Position numbers and translations under genes: made by a program
Notes under the pieces: generated by a model
Databases searched by the model: none
Told to the model about the DNA's origin: nothing
Seen by the model: only the letters and a program-made list of their open reading frames with translations
NCBI RefSeq assembly: GCF_046098205.1
Contig: NZ_JBJURJ010000002.1
Span: forward strand, 310,001-374,000
Direction of reading: 5' to 3'
DNA from: Paenibacillus_AR mesotrionivorans
Lineage (GTDB): Bacteria > Bacillota > Bacilli > Paenibacillales > NBRC-103111
DNA length: 64,000 nucleotides
Shown here: positions 18,010 to 26,648 of the stretch, one piece after another
How positions within the stretch are numbered: position 1 is the stretch's first letter
Layout of the letters: each line of letters opens with the position of its first letter

Positions 18010-18037
18010 AAAAAAGACAACGCTGCTGCGTTGCCTT
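18010..18037 (-). terminator. Terminator after the first chemoreceptor gene
   Basis: On the minus strand GGCAACGC, loop AGCA and GCGTTGTC are followed by six T, 45 bp past the stop of the chemoreceptor gene at 18082. Confidence 0.8.
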
Positions 18038-18081
18038 TCGGACTGTTTCCGGCTTTCTCTGCTTTGGAGAAACCGGGTTGT

Positions 18082-20085
18082 CTATGATTTGAATTTGCTA
18101 ATCTCCCGGGACAAGGTTTGGGCCACATCCTCCAGCTGCCGGGCCAGATGATTCAGCTGCTCCATGGAAGCGGTTTGCTCCTGAACCGAGGCGGAGACCT
18201 CCTCCGTGCCGGCCGCGGTGGCCTGGCAGATGGCTTGCAGCTCCGAGGTGTTGGCGCTGATCTTATCCTTCTCCGCCGTCAGGGCTCCTACCGCGGCTAT
18301 TACCCGGGCAATTCCCTCCAGGTTGGCTTGCACCGTCTCCTGGATGGAGACAAAGCCGGAGCGTGTTTCCCGAACGACAACGGCTTGCTTGGACATGGAT
18401 TCGCCAGCCTTCTCCGTCATCTGTACGGCTTCACGGGTATTGCGTCCCATACGCTCCACCAGCTCCGAGATGGAAGCCAAGGCTTCCTCTGAGTGAGCGG
18501 CCAGCTTGCGGATTTCTGCAGCCACCACTCCGAAGCCCCGGCCCTGCTCTCCGGCCCTGGCCGCTTCAATGGCCGCATTCAGGGAGAGGATATTGGTTTG
18601 GGCGGTAATTCCGGCGATTACAGACACGAATTCACCGATTTGCCGGGAGGATTCCCCTAAGGAATACATAGCATCCTTAACCGAAGCTGCCGCCTCCACC
18701 GTATTGCGGGTTTGAACGGACAGCTGCTCCAGCCGTTCTCCATTTACCGCAGCTACCTCCATCATCGATTGGGTCAAGCCGTGCATGGTGCCCGTTTCCT
18801 GTTCCACCGAATCAATATGGCGGGCCATCTCCTGAACGACAATGGCATTATGCTCCACAATTTCCGCCTGGTCGCCTGCCCCCGAGGCCATCTCCTGCAT
18901 GGTCACCGCCACCTCGGAAGAGGAGGCCGTATTCTCCGCGGCACTGAGCTTGAGAATATGGGAGGATTCCGCCAACTGACTGCTGGTCTGCCGGATATGG
19001 TCCATTAGCGTGCCCATCTGTCCGGCCATCTCGTCGAAACCATCGGCCAACTGCCCGATTTCATTGCGCTTTCGGATGCCGGAGCGTACGGACAGATTGC
19101 CCTGCCGGAACTCCAGCATAGCGGCTTGAAGCCTGCGGATCGGCCTGATAATGGCCTGAGTTAACGGCCAAGATAATAGCCCCGCCACCATCATCACAGC
19201 CAAAAGGCTGATCAGACTCGGGGTAAGGAGACCTGCCGCCTTGTCCTCAAATTCACGCAGATTGGCTACACCGGCGATTTTCCAGCCGGTTTTGTCGTTG
19301 GTCACATAGCTTAATATGTTATGGCTGCCGTCACTCTTATACTGCACAGTGCCGGCTGCACCCTTCTCCTGCATTTGCTTCACAAATTCCGAGCCGCTTT
19401 GGTCGGAGCCGATCTGGCCGTTATCCCGGTGGGAAATAATCCTGTTTTGGGCGTCCAGCATGAAGACATGCCCTGTATCTCCCAGCTTCACGCTATTGAT
19501 TAGCCCCAGAATGGAGTCGATTTTCAAATCTGCCCCTACGACACCCACAAGCTTGCCGTCCGCCACTACTGCCCGTGAAACGGTCAGTACCAAGGTTTTA
19601 GTAGCTGTGTCGATGTAAGGCTCTACCCATACATTTGCGCCCTTCTGGGCCGCTGCCTTCTGGTACCACTCCCGTGAGGTTGGGTCGAAACCGTCAGGCA
19701 GATCTGCCGCCGGTTCCACCAGCATCCCCTTGTCCCCCAAACCCACATATACATTGGTTAGCTGATCATCCGCCTTCAGGGCTTCCTGGAAAAGGTTTCG
19801 CACGGCAGGGAGCAGCGTTTGGCTTTGTTTGCTGTTCAGCCCGTTCTGGATGACATGGGCAAGCTCATTATTGCCGGCCAGCATCTCCACCAGCCGCTCA
19901 TGCTCCTTCAAATATAGGCCCAGGTTTCCGTTCAGCAGATTCATAGCGGTTTCATTACCCGCTGTTTGGTTTTCCACTGTCATCCGGGTAGCAAAATAAT
20001 AGCCCAGATAAGTTACGATCCCGCTGGCAGCAATAATCAATACTAAAAAGGGGATCAAAATTTGCATACGAAGACTTTTTCTCAT
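18082..20085 (-). CDS. Methyl-accepting chemotaxis protein with Cache sensor domain
   Basis: 667 residues. Membrane helix 1 (about 8-28), a periplasmic-side double-Cache-type domain with the usual DPTSREWYQKA and GVVGADLKIDSI motifs, helix 2 (about 285-305), a HAMP domain, and a C-terminal signalling domain with the hairpin tip EIRKLAAHSEEALASI region. Such receptors bind small ligands outside and control CheA. ATG start with GAAAGGACTCC. It lies downstream of the gltC-like gene but with a 116-bp gap, so probably its own transcript, ending in the terminator at 18010-18037. Ligand unknown; amino acids are common for this sensor type. Confidence 0.92.
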   Translation of the reverse strand: MRKSLRMQILIPFLVLIIAASGIVTYLGYYFATRMTVENQTAGNETAMNLLNGNLGLYLKEHERLVEMLAGNNELAHVIQNGLNSKQSQTLLPAVRNLFQEALKADDQLTNVYVGLGDKGMLVEPAADLPDGFDPTSREWYQKAAAQKGANVWVEPYIDTATKTLVLTVSRAVVADGKLVGVVGADLKIDSILGLINSVKLGDTGHVFMLDAQNRIISHRDNGQIGSDQSGSEFVKQMQEKGAAGTVQYKSDGSHNILSYVTNDKTGWKIAGVANLREFEDKAAGLLTPSLISLLAVMMVAGLLSWPLTQAIIRPIRRLQAAMLEFRQGNLSVRSGIRKRNEIGQLADGFDEMAGQMGTLMDHIRQTSSQLAESSHILKLSAAENTASSSEVAVTMQEMASGAGDQAEIVEHNAIVVQEMARHIDSVEQETGTMHGLTQSMMEVAAVNGERLEQLSVQTRNTVEAAASVKDAMYSLGESSRQIGEFVSVIAGITAQTNILSLNAAIEAARAGEQGRGFGVVAAEIRKLAAHSEEALASISELVERMGRNTREAVQMTEKAGESMSKQAVVVRETRSGFVSIQETVQANLEGIARVIAAVGALTAEKDKISANTSELQAICQATAAGTEEVSASVQEQTASMEQLNHLARQLEDVAQTLSREISKFKS

Positions 20086-20201
20086 CGCCGGAGTCCTTTC
20101 GTCATTGCATTCTCGCTGTTTGTCAACTCTATTACTCTATCATATCTCCGGTATGAATAGTACGGTTTTCCCATGCAAATTTCGACACTTTTCAGCATTT
20201 T

Positions 20202-21107
20202 TTACTCTCTTCTATCATGTTCCTTCGAATAAAATTCGGACAAAAAATTATAAAATAACTCTTCTGTGGGCAGCAGCTTCCGGTGGGCCGGACAGATCAC
20301 CCCGATGGTCCGGGTTACGCCGGGATTAACAACCGGTATTTTGACCGTAGCGCGGGGAAGGCTGTCCATCAGAGTGACCTCCGGCATCAGTGCATATCCG
20401 AGACCCGCGGACACCAGTCCCTTCAGGGCGTCGATATCATCCCCCTCAAAGGCAATAACAGGCGCGAACCCAAGCTTAAGACAGGCGCGCAGCACAAGCT
20501 TCCGGAAGATCGTGCCTTCAGGCAATGTCACCATGGGCACGTCCTTCAACTCCTGCAGTTGAAGGGACGGGCGGTTGGCGAGGGGATGCTGGACCGGCAA
20601 TAAGGCGACAATATTTTCGGTAAATAAGACCTTCCCCTTAATCCTTGTCTCCTCTTCCGGGACGGGAGCAATTAAAGCAAGGTTAAAATCACCGCTTATC
20701 ACTCCGTCGATTAAATCCTGATACAGCCCTTGTCTCATCTGGAACTTGGCCTCCGGGTATTGCTGGCGAAACGCAAAAATGGCCGTTGGCAGAACATGAG
20801 CCGCCATACTGATGGGGAACGCTATACGGACTGTCCCTTTTTCCGGCTCCAGATATTCCTTCACACCCCGTTCCGCCTCGTGGATCATATTCATGGCCTG
20901 CTCCACCCGCTCCAGGAAAATTCTCCCGATGGGGGTCAGCTTCACCCGCCGGCCTTCATGGACAAAAAGGTCCACCCCTAATTCACTTTCCAGATTAATC
21001 AGCTGCCGGCTTACGGAGGACTGGGCCACATGCAGAGCCTTCGCCGCTTCGGTCACATGCTCCCGTTTGGCAACCTCCATAAAATACCGCATTTGTCTGA
21101 TCTCCAT
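20202..21107 (-). CDS. gltC: LysR-family regulator, GltC-like
   Basis: 301 residues from ATG at 21107, which has GGGAGGTGCAGG before it; the frame is open 30 codons more without support. The N-terminal wHTH (MEIRQMRYFMEVAKREHV, then AAKALHVAQSSVSRQLINLE) and the effector domain, including DIDALKGLVSAGLGYALMPE, closely resemble B. subtilis GltC as I remember it. GltC there activates glutamate synthase in response to 2-oxoglutarate. Here the gene is divergent from a glutamate dehydrogenase, so it probably controls that enzyme, which is inference from the arrangement. The symbol reflects family similarity, not proven orthology. Confidence 0.85.
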   Translation of the reverse strand: MEIRQMRYFMEVAKREHVTEAAKALHVAQSSVSRQLINLESELGVDLFVHEGRRVKLTPIGRIFLERVEQAMNMIHEAERGVKEYLEPEKGTVRIAFPISMAAHVLPTAIFAFRQQYPEAKFQMRQGLYQDLIDGVISGDFNLALIAPVPEEETRIKGKVLFTENIVALLPVQHPLANRPSLQLQELKDVPMVTLPEGTIFRKLVLRACLKLGFAPVIAFEGDDIDALKGLVSAGLGYALMPEVTLMDSLPRATVKIPVVNPGVTRTIGVICPAHRKLLPTEELFYNFLSEFYSKEHDRRE

Positions 21108-21248
21108 CCTGCACCTCCCGTTCATGCGCAAAACACATGAGCTATATCGTATTTTAATATTGGAGCGATGATTTATTAAATTATAGAATGAAAACACAAC
21201 ATAAGAAAGATAAATTGGCTTTCATTTATTATCGAAGGAGTGGACCCA
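21108..21248. promoter_or_regulatory. Divergent promoter region between gltC-like gene and gdhA
   Basis: A 141-bp AT-rich gap between divergent starts. For gdhA a candidate -10 is TATAGA near 21183 with a TTGGAG -35 about 16 bp upstream. ATCG and CGAT, 16 bp apart (about 21148-21171), form a weak dyad in the place expected for a LysR operator. Boundaries and site assignment are tentative. Confidence 0.45.
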
Positions 21249-22628
21249 TTGACTGTTTCAGCGAATGTAGAGCAAACTTACACCCAACAGGCACAGGATT
21301 ACATGAACACTGTTTTCGAAACTGTCCGGACGCGGAATCCCCATGAAACCGAATTCCATCAAGCGGTGAAAGAGGTTCTGCATTCCTTGATTCCTGTCTT
21401 CAGCAAAAATCCGTCCTATATGAAGCTCGGTATTCTGGAGCGCCTGGTTGAGCCTGACCGCCTGGTTTCCTTCCGGGTGCCCTGGATGGACGATAACGGG
21501 AACGTCCGGGTCAACCGCGGGTTCCGCGTGCAATTCAATAATTCCATCGGACCTTACAAAGGCGGAATCCGGTTCCACCCTTCCGTTAACGCCAGTATCA
21601 TCAAATTTCTGGGCTTCGAGCAAACCTTCAAAAACTCCCTGACCGGGCAGCCCATCGGCGGCGGCAAAGGCGGCTCCGACTTTGATCCCAAAGGGAAATC
21701 GGATTTGGAAATCATGCGTTTCTGCCAAAGCTTCATGACCGAGCTTAGCAGATATATCGGACCGGACAAGGATGTCCCGGCCGGGGATATCGGCGTCGGA
21801 GCCAAGGAAATCGGCTATATGTTCGGCCAATATAAGAAGCTGCAGGGTGTTTATGAAGCAGGTGTGCTCACCGGTAAGGGAATCGGCTACGGCGGAAGCT
21901 TGGGCCGCAAAGAAGCTACCGGATACGGCACCGTATACTTCGTGGATCAAATGCTGGGTGATGCGGGACTTTCCTTCAGTGGCAGCACGGTCGTTGTATC
22001 AGGATCAGGGAACGTCTCCATTTATGCAATCGAAAAGGCGATGCAGTTGGGAGCGAAGGTGGTAGCGTGCAGCGATTCCAGCGGATATATCTACCACAAG
22101 GACGGCATCCGGCTGGATACGCTGAAGCGGCTGAAGGAAGTGGAGAAGAAAAGATGCCGCGATTATATTCTGGAGCATCCGGATGCGGTGTATACAGAGG
22201 GCTGTTCGGGGATATGGAGTATTCCCTGCGATATTGCGCTGCCGTGTGCCACCCAGAATGAAATCGACAAAGCATCGGCTGAGCTGCTGGTTCAAAATGG
22301 GGTGAAAGCGGTGGGAGAAGGGGCCAACATGCCCTCCACACTGGAGGCCATTGGGGTTTTCCTGGACAATAAGGTTCTGTTCGCTCCCGCAAAAGCGGCC
22401 AATGCAGGCGGCGTGTCCGTATCGGCATTGGAAATGGCCCAAAACAGCGCAAGGCTGTCCTGGTCCATGGAAGAGGTGGACGCAAAGCTGCAATTGATTA
22501 TGAAGGATATTTACCGGTCGAGCATGATGGCATCCATGGAATATGGAGCGCCTGGCAATCTGGTGGTCGGCGCCAATATTGCCGGCTTCCTGAAGGTAGC
22601 CGACGCCATGATGGCGCATGGGTTCTAA
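21249..22628 (+). CDS. gdhA: NADP-type glutamate dehydrogenase
   Basis: 459 residues from a TTG start at 21249, eight bases after GAAGGAG; the GTG at 21240 overlaps that site and is less likely. The enzyme makes glutamate from 2-oxoglutarate and ammonia. Visible motifs: RVPWMDDNGNVRVNRGFRVQFNNS, PYKGGIRFHPSVN, GGGKGGSDFDPKGKS with the catalytic Lys, GPDKDVPAGDIGVG, and VVSGSGNVSIYAIEKA for the dinucleotide site. Length and motifs fit the hexameric NADP-dependent (anabolic) type of about 450 residues. Divergent from a GltC-like regulator and followed by a strong terminator, so a single-gene transcript. Confidence 0.95.
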   Translation: MTVSANVEQTYTQQAQDYMNTVFETVRTRNPHETEFHQAVKEVLHSLIPVFSKNPSYMKLGILERLVEPDRLVSFRVPWMDDNGNVRVNRGFRVQFNNSIGPYKGGIRFHPSVNASIIKFLGFEQTFKNSLTGQPIGGGKGGSDFDPKGKSDLEIMRFCQSFMTELSRYIGPDKDVPAGDIGVGAKEIGYMFGQYKKLQGVYEAGVLTGKGIGYGGSLGRKEATGYGTVYFVDQMLGDAGLSFSGSTVVVSGSGNVSIYAIEKAMQLGAKVVACSDSSGYIYHKDGIRLDTLKRLKEVEKKRCRDYILEHPDAVYTEGCSGIWSIPCDIALPCATQNEIDKASAELLVQNGVKAVGEGANMPSTLEAIGVFLDNKVLFAPAKAANAGGVSVSALEMAQNSARLSWSMEEVDAKLQLIMKDIYRSSMMASMEYGAPGNLVVGANIAGFLKVADAMMAHGF

Positions 22629-22646
22629 AAGAGTGTAGCCGCAAGC

Positions 22647-22679
22647 AAAAAAGGCAGCCCAGCGGGCTGCCTTTTGTTT
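22647..22679. terminator. Bidirectional terminator between gdhA and second chemoreceptor
   Basis: GGCAGCCC, loop AGC, GGGCTGCC with A-rich sequence on the left and TTTTGTTT on the right. Shared by the convergent genes gdhA (plus) and the chemoreceptor at 22691 (minus). Confidence 0.9.
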
Positions 22680-22690
22680 GAGGGAGAACG

Positions 22691-24724
22691 TTATAGGGAG
22701 AACTTGGACAGCTCAGACTGCAGCTCCCCTGCCAGTACAGCCAGGCTCTGGCTGGAGGCGGCAATCTCCTCCATAGCCGCTGAAAGCTCCTGGGTGGTGG
22801 CGGATACCGCGGCGGATTCCATCAGTGCCGTGTGACTGGCATCGTCTGTATCCTTGGCCGCTTCCGCGAGAACCTCCGCTCCGCGGACAATCTTGCCGAT
22901 GGACTGGGAGATGCTGGCCACCTGCTCCGACAATCCCAGCACCGACTCCTTGATCAGACTGAAGGATTGGTTGGTTTCGTCGGCCAGACGGATCGCCGAC
23001 ACAATGGAATCTCTGCCGTCCTTGGTTACAGACAGCGCCTGGCTGAGGCTGGCCTGGTTGCGGGCGATCAACGCCGTAATCTGGGAGGCAGCGCCGCTGG
23101 ATTCCTCGGCCAGTGACCTGACCTCCGACGCCACCACGGCAAAACCGCGCCCATGCTCGCCTGCCCGGGCAGCTTCAATCGATGCGTTCAAGGCAAGCAG
23201 GTTGGTTTGTCCGGAGATGGAGGAGATGATGCCGACTATTTTACTGATTTCGGCGAAATTCCGGTCGAGCTCGTCCATAGCTACGCCAATTTTGTCAGAG
23301 CCGCTGCCCACCGCATGAATTTGCGCCAGGGTTTCCGCAACCGTCCCGGAGCCGGTGTTTGCCGACTCGGAGGTTTTGCGGGCCACCTCCGCCGCGTTAT
23401 CGGCAGCCTCCGCAATTTGGCTGGTGTGGGCGAATAAATCCTCGGCTACCTCATTCAACCGGTTGACGGAGACGGCCTGCCGCTCCGAACCCTGCACAAT
23501 AGAGGTGAAGGACTCCACCACCTGGTTGACGGCCACAGAGGACTGATGGGCGCTGGCTGTCACCTCCTGGCTGGAGGCAGCCACCTGCTCGGATTGGGCA
23601 TACACGCGGGTGATAAGCCCCCGCAGGGTGGTGCGCATATCCCTGAACCCGTCCGCAAGCTGGCCGATCTCGTCCTCAGAGCGGATTTGGCGGGCCTGCT
23701 CCTGCAGATTTCCGGAGGCCAGCATTTTGCAATCGTCACGGATGACAGTAATGGGTTTGGCGATCAAACGGCTTATGTATGCAATAGCTGCTGCAGCCAG
23801 GACCAGACACAAGAGAGAAATCACCAGAATGCTGACGGCCAGGCTGGACAGCTCACGGTTAACCTCATCTGCCGGCGCGGTGACCATCATCATCCAGCGG
23901 TTCCCCCCGGGAAGGTCAAAAGGGGTAAACACGGAAATATGCGTGACCCCATCCACAAATTTATAAGTGCCCCGCATCTGGCTGCCCGAATCCGCTGCGG
24001 ACTTAAATAGCGTCAGAAGCCGGTTATCCAGCTGCTTTTGCTTAACCTGAAGCTCCGGAGCAATTTCCTTCTCCGTCAGCTTCAGCTTGCCAGCCAGCTC
24101 GGGCATAGCCGGATGTACGATAATATCGCCGTTGGCGTCGGCCAGCATGCCATAACCCGTATCCATGAAGGTTAGGCCCTTCATCAGCTCCCCAAGCTTG
24201 TCCAAGGCAAAGGAGCCGGTGAGCACACCGTTCAGCTTCTCCCCGTTCAGAACCGGAACCGCCACGTAAAAAGCGGGTTTACCCGTTGTAGAGGAGATCT
24301 GCAGGCTGGACACGGCAGGCTGCTTGGTTTCCACCACGGTTTTGAAAAAATCCATATCCGCCATGCTCATGGAGGTGGCGTCGGACCGCACTCCCGTACC
24401 GTCCGGAAAAACAAAAAACATGCTTTCCAGATAGCCGGAGCGTTTTTTGTTATCCTGCAGCACATGAACCACATTCCAGAGGTTGCTCACATCCTGCAAG
24501 CCGGGAACGGAGGCAAAATCAGCGGATTGGATTACCGCTTCATTAATGAAGCCCTGAATCCGGTGGCTGTAATCCTGGCCGATGGCCAGGGCCGTATCTT
24601 CCACACTATTCGAAAGAGATCGTTGGGCAAAAAAATAGCTGATCCCGGAGACCAATCCGAAGGAAAGAATCAAACAGGGAAGCAGAAACACAAGCAGTTT
24701 CAGATAAAGGCTACGAATTTTCAC
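22691..24724 (-). CDS. Methyl-accepting chemotaxis protein with Cache sensor domain
   Basis: 677 residues from a GTG start at 24724 with GGGAGG nine bases upstream. Layout: helix 1 (about 10-30), external double-Cache-type sensor, helix 2 (about 290-315), HAMP with EIGQLADGFRDM, and a signalling domain whose tip includes ISGQTNLLALNASIEAARAGEHGRGFAVVASEVRSLAEES. The tip matches the conserved CheA/CheW contact region. It resembles the receptor at 18082 in layout but differs in sequence. Transcribed toward the shared terminator with gdhA. Ligand unknown. Confidence 0.93.
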   Translation of the reverse strand: MKIRSLYLKLLVFLLPCLILSFGLVSGISYFFAQRSLSNSVEDTALAIGQDYSHRIQGFINEAVIQSADFASVPGLQDVSNLWNVVHVLQDNKKRSGYLESMFFVFPDGTGVRSDATSMSMADMDFFKTVVETKQPAVSSLQISSTTGKPAFYVAVPVLNGEKLNGVLTGSFALDKLGELMKGLTFMDTGYGMLADANGDIIVHPAMPELAGKLKLTEKEIAPELQVKQKQLDNRLLTLFKSAADSGSQMRGTYKFVDGVTHISVFTPFDLPGGNRWMMMVTAPADEVNRELSSLAVSILVISLLCLVLAAAAIAYISRLIAKPITVIRDDCKMLASGNLQEQARQIRSEDEIGQLADGFRDMRTTLRGLITRVYAQSEQVAASSQEVTASAHQSSVAVNQVVESFTSIVQGSERQAVSVNRLNEVAEDLFAHTSQIAEAADNAAEVARKTSESANTGSGTVAETLAQIHAVGSGSDKIGVAMDELDRNFAEISKIVGIISSISGQTNLLALNASIEAARAGEHGRGFAVVASEVRSLAEESSGAASQITALIARNQASLSQALSVTKDGRDSIVSAIRLADETNQSFSLIKESVLGLSEQVASISQSIGKIVRGAEVLAEAAKDTDDASHTALMESAAVSATTQELSAAMEEIAASSQSLAVLAGELQSELSKFSL

Positions 24725-24803
24725 ACTAATATTCCTCCCGGTGTAAGGATACCTCTCAAGCAGTCAAAAAAAGGCACATATCGAAGATTGTACACCGAAT
24801 TTG

Positions 24804-24845
24804 CCCAAAACAAAAGCGTTGACCGGAACAATTCCGGCCAACGCC
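24804..24845 (-). terminator. Terminator after sda
   Basis: On the minus strand GCGTTGGCCGGAA, a three-base loop and TTCCGGTCAACGC (one internal mismatch) are followed by TTTTGTTTTG. It begins five bases after the sda-like stop codon. Confidence 0.88.
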
Positions 24846-24849
24846 TATA

Positions 24850-25011
24850 TCAGGCACCCATTTTGCAGTTGTTGCCAATATATGATGTGCTGCAATCCAG
24901 ATCTCTTCGTTTCATTTCCATGGCCAGCAGATCTATGAATGCTTGCTCCAATCCGAGCCGAACGGCATCGCGGTAACAATGAACCAGCACTTCATTGCTC
25001 AGCAATTCCAT
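24850..25011 (-). CDS. sda: Sda-like inhibitor of the sporulation kinase
   Basis: 53 residues from ATG at 25011 with GGAGGG upstream. The core LLSNEVLVHCYRDAVRLGLEQAFIDLLAMEMKRRDL fits the Sda helical hairpin (B. subtilis Sda is about 46 residues: LSDELLIESY..NRDFIELIENEIKRRSL from memory). Sda blocks KinA autophosphorylation and delays sporulation when replication is disturbed. The C-terminal tail with two Cys (DCSTSYIGNNCKMGA) is longer than in B. subtilis. Its start overlaps the end of an upstream small frame by 20 bp, suggesting coupled translation, and a terminator follows at once. Confidence 0.82.
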   Translation of the reverse strand: MELLSNEVLVHCYRDAVRLGLEQAFIDLLAMEMKRRDLDCSTSYIGNNCKMGA

Positions 25012-25219
25012 TGTTTTTTTCCCTCCTCTGATGAACATGCTCCAGGTGACGCGCCACTGTTTCCCAGGAAGATTGGATCGAAAAAGCCTCCGGAAGTTCT
25101 ACCTGTTCCATTTCTTCTTTCACAGCGTCGATAAACAATTGGGAAAAAAGCTCATCAAAAGTCAGTTCTTCCAACCCAGACACGTCCTTTATTTCCAAAT
25201 ATATACTCATATTGTACAT
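24992..25219 (-). CDS. Small protein of unknown function overlapping sda
   Basis: About 75 residues if started at ATG 25219 (another ATG at 25210); the frame itself is open to 25333 but that part looks non-coding. The sequence is acidic and mostly helical in appearance (DVSGLEELTFDELFSQLFIDAVKEEMEQVELPEAF, then WETVARHLEHVHQRREK). No family recognised. Its last codons overlap the first codons and ribosome-binding site of sda. Upstream Shine-Dalgarno support is weak (GGGG only), so the start and even the gene are uncertain. Confidence 0.5.
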   Translation of the reverse strand: MYNMSIYLEIKDVSGLEELTFDELFSQLFIDAVKEEMEQVELPEAFSIQSSWETVARHLEHVHQRREKNNGIAEQ

Positions 25220-25649
25220 GACCCCGGTCAAATGTTCAGCACATTTCACGTTCGCACCCATGCAAAAGTGCTTGCAACCTCGCGCAAAAAAAACGAGAAT
25301 AAAAGTATAAAAAAAGCACTTATCCATATACAATCTCTCTTAGGTTTGGTAAAATCTAGTCAAGATATCGATGATTGCCCATTCACTTCTCTTTTCGTAA
25401 AAAGGATAGGCCCTCCGGTGCCGGTTTCCCTCCGCTCCAAGCGGCGGCAGGCTTTAGGGGGATGCAGATAGAGGGATTTTTGATCATGGGCAGCTGCATG
25501 ATTTACATACAACTGGATGCATGCACTTCGGTTTAATTACAAGGTATTGCAAGTTATAATTGCACTGAAACGAAACGTCCACTGCAGCCCTGCGTGCCGC
25601 GGACGCAATGCGGATCAGTTGAAACAGGATAAAATTGGAGGTTTTTTAC
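25220..25649. promoter_or_regulatory. Divergent intergenic region between sda unit and AbrB-like gene
   Basis: No supported gene in 430 bp. For the plus-strand AbrB-like gene there is a good -10 box TATAAT at 25555-25560 with only a weak -35, about 90 bp before the start; the leader contains CGTCC / GGACG arms. For the minus-strand sda unit, TTATCCATA at 25320-25328 differs by one base from the DnaA box TTATCCACA; in B. subtilis sda is controlled by DnaA boxes, but a single near-match is weak evidence. Confidence 0.4.
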
Positions 25650-26099
25650 ATGGACGGCAATTATAAAACGTTCGGAATCGTACGCGAGCTGGATAGTCTG
25701 GGCAGAATCGTCATCCCCAAGGAAACCAGGGATCTGTTGGGTATCCGGCTGGAGGATCCCATCGAATTCTTCGTGGATGAGAACACCATTATTGTCCGGA
25801 GGTACAAGTCCAACTGCTGCCTGTTTTGCATGGATTCCCATGACCTGGTGCACTTCCGCAACCAGCTGATCTGTAAATCCTGCATTAAGGAGGTGCTGAA
25901 GCATAACCGGGAGCAAGGGCCGGCTGTGCAGGCCCCCCCTGTTCAGGAAGACAGACGCCGCTCCAAGTCGGATAAGCTCAAGCAGGTGGAGGACATCCTC
26001 AAAGAAAAGCCTAATCTGCGGCAGCAGGAGCTGGCGGAGATGCTGGGAATTTCCCAGGGCTATGTAAGCCAATTGCTGCGCAAGCTGAACAACAGCTGA
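25650..26099 (+). CDS. AbrB-type DNA-binding protein with zinc ribbon and C-terminal HTH
   Basis: 149 residues from ATG at 25650, nine bases after GGAGG. Residues 1-50 are a SpoVT/AbrB domain (FGIVRELDSLGRIVIPKETRDLLGI, then DPIEFFVDENTIIVRRY). Residues about 54-80 hold a CxxC...CxxC pair (CLFC and CKSC), a likely zinc knuckle. After a charged linker, residues 112-149 look like a winged HTH (LRQQELAEMLGISQGYVSQLLRKL). The three-part build is larger than AbrB or Abh (about 92-96 residues). AbrB proteins repress transition-state genes; the zinc site and second HTH suggest different control. Single gene with its own terminator. Confidence 0.8.
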   Translation: MDGNYKTFGIVRELDSLGRIVIPKETRDLLGIRLEDPIEFFVDENTIIVRRYKSNCCLFCMDSHDLVHFRNQLICKSCIKEVLKHNREQGPAVQAPPVQEDRRRSKSDKLKQVEDILKEKPNLRQQELAEMLGISQGYVSQLLRKLNNS

Positions 26100-26116
26100 T
26101 TCCGCTGCCTAACATA

Positions 26117-26152
26117 AAGAGCCGCCCTTCCTTTTGGGAAGAGCGGCTTCTT
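26117..26152. terminator. Bidirectional terminator after AbrB-like gene
   Basis: GAGCCGCCCTTCC, loop TTTT, GGGAAGAGCGGCTTC, with one bulge. It lies between the convergent AbrB-like (plus) and YjcZ-like (minus) genes. Confidence 0.85.
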
Positions 26153-26163
26153 GGACGTACGAA

Positions 26164-26433
26164 TTAGCACTTGCCGATAAATCCGACTCCGCGGCTGATG
26201 ATAACCAGAAGAATGAACAGCACCAGAATGAGAGCCGCATCGGAATATACCGGAGGCTTCGGTTTGGCATAGGGGAACATGTAGATGTTCTCTGTGACCG
26301 TTACATTCGGCATGACATTAGGCATTGCATTGGGCATTGCATTGGGCATTACATTCGGCATCATGTTGGGCATGGCGTTGACGGAAGCAGGCGAAACCAT
26401 AGGGGACATATTGTTGGCATTACCATAATTCAT
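26164..26433 (-). CDS. Small membrane protein, YjcZ-like, with MPN repeats
   Basis: 89 residues from ATG at 26433, with AAGGAGG upstream. The N-terminal half contains six or so MPN(M/V/A) tetrapeptide repeats (about 20-45), encoded by near-identical 12-bp units (CATTGGGCATTG type on the plus strand). The C-terminus YSDAALILVLFILLVIISRGVGFIGKC is one membrane helix that resembles the YjcZ/sporulation small-protein family (ALIVVLFILLIIVG type). Those proteins are often found in spore coats, so a spore-related role is plausible. The repeat part is not usual for YjcZ. Confidence 0.7.
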   Translation of the reverse strand: MNYGNANNMSPMVSPASVNAMPNMMPNVMPNAMPNAMPNVMPNVTVTENIYMFPYAKPKPPVYSDAALILVLFILLVIISRGVGFIGKC

Positions 26434-26585
26434 ATGGGTGAACCTCCTTAGGTTGTTGGGATACACCAACAGTCTATGGGTGGAGATCACTGGAAAACAC
26501 GGTATTCACCCATACCCGGCAAAATAGGCGCCACCCCGTGTGGACTTCCTGCCCTCTATGTCCGACCATTTTTTTGATTTATTTC

Positions 26586-26643
26586 GGGGGCTCCCCCAAA
26601 AGTAATCGGAATCTGCTTCGAAGCATCTCGTCACTTTTGGGGG
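26586..26643. repeat. 58-bp palindromic element, copy 2
   Basis: GGGGGCTCCCCC, then arm CAAAAGT, a perfect 12-bp core TGCTTCGAAGCA in the middle, and ACTTTTGGGGG at the end. It lies six bases beyond the stop of the MBL hydrolase gene (minus strand). Confidence 0.9.
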
Positions 26644-26648
26644 AATGG

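Noticed and set aside
20086..20201. SigD-type motility promoter for the chemoreceptor at 18082
   Set aside because: A GAAA/CCGGAGATAT-like pair exists, but the match to TAAA-N15-GCCGATAT is too weak.
25320..25328. DnaA box controlling sda
   Set aside because: Single site with one mismatch; not enough to call, kept only as a remark in the intergenic entry.
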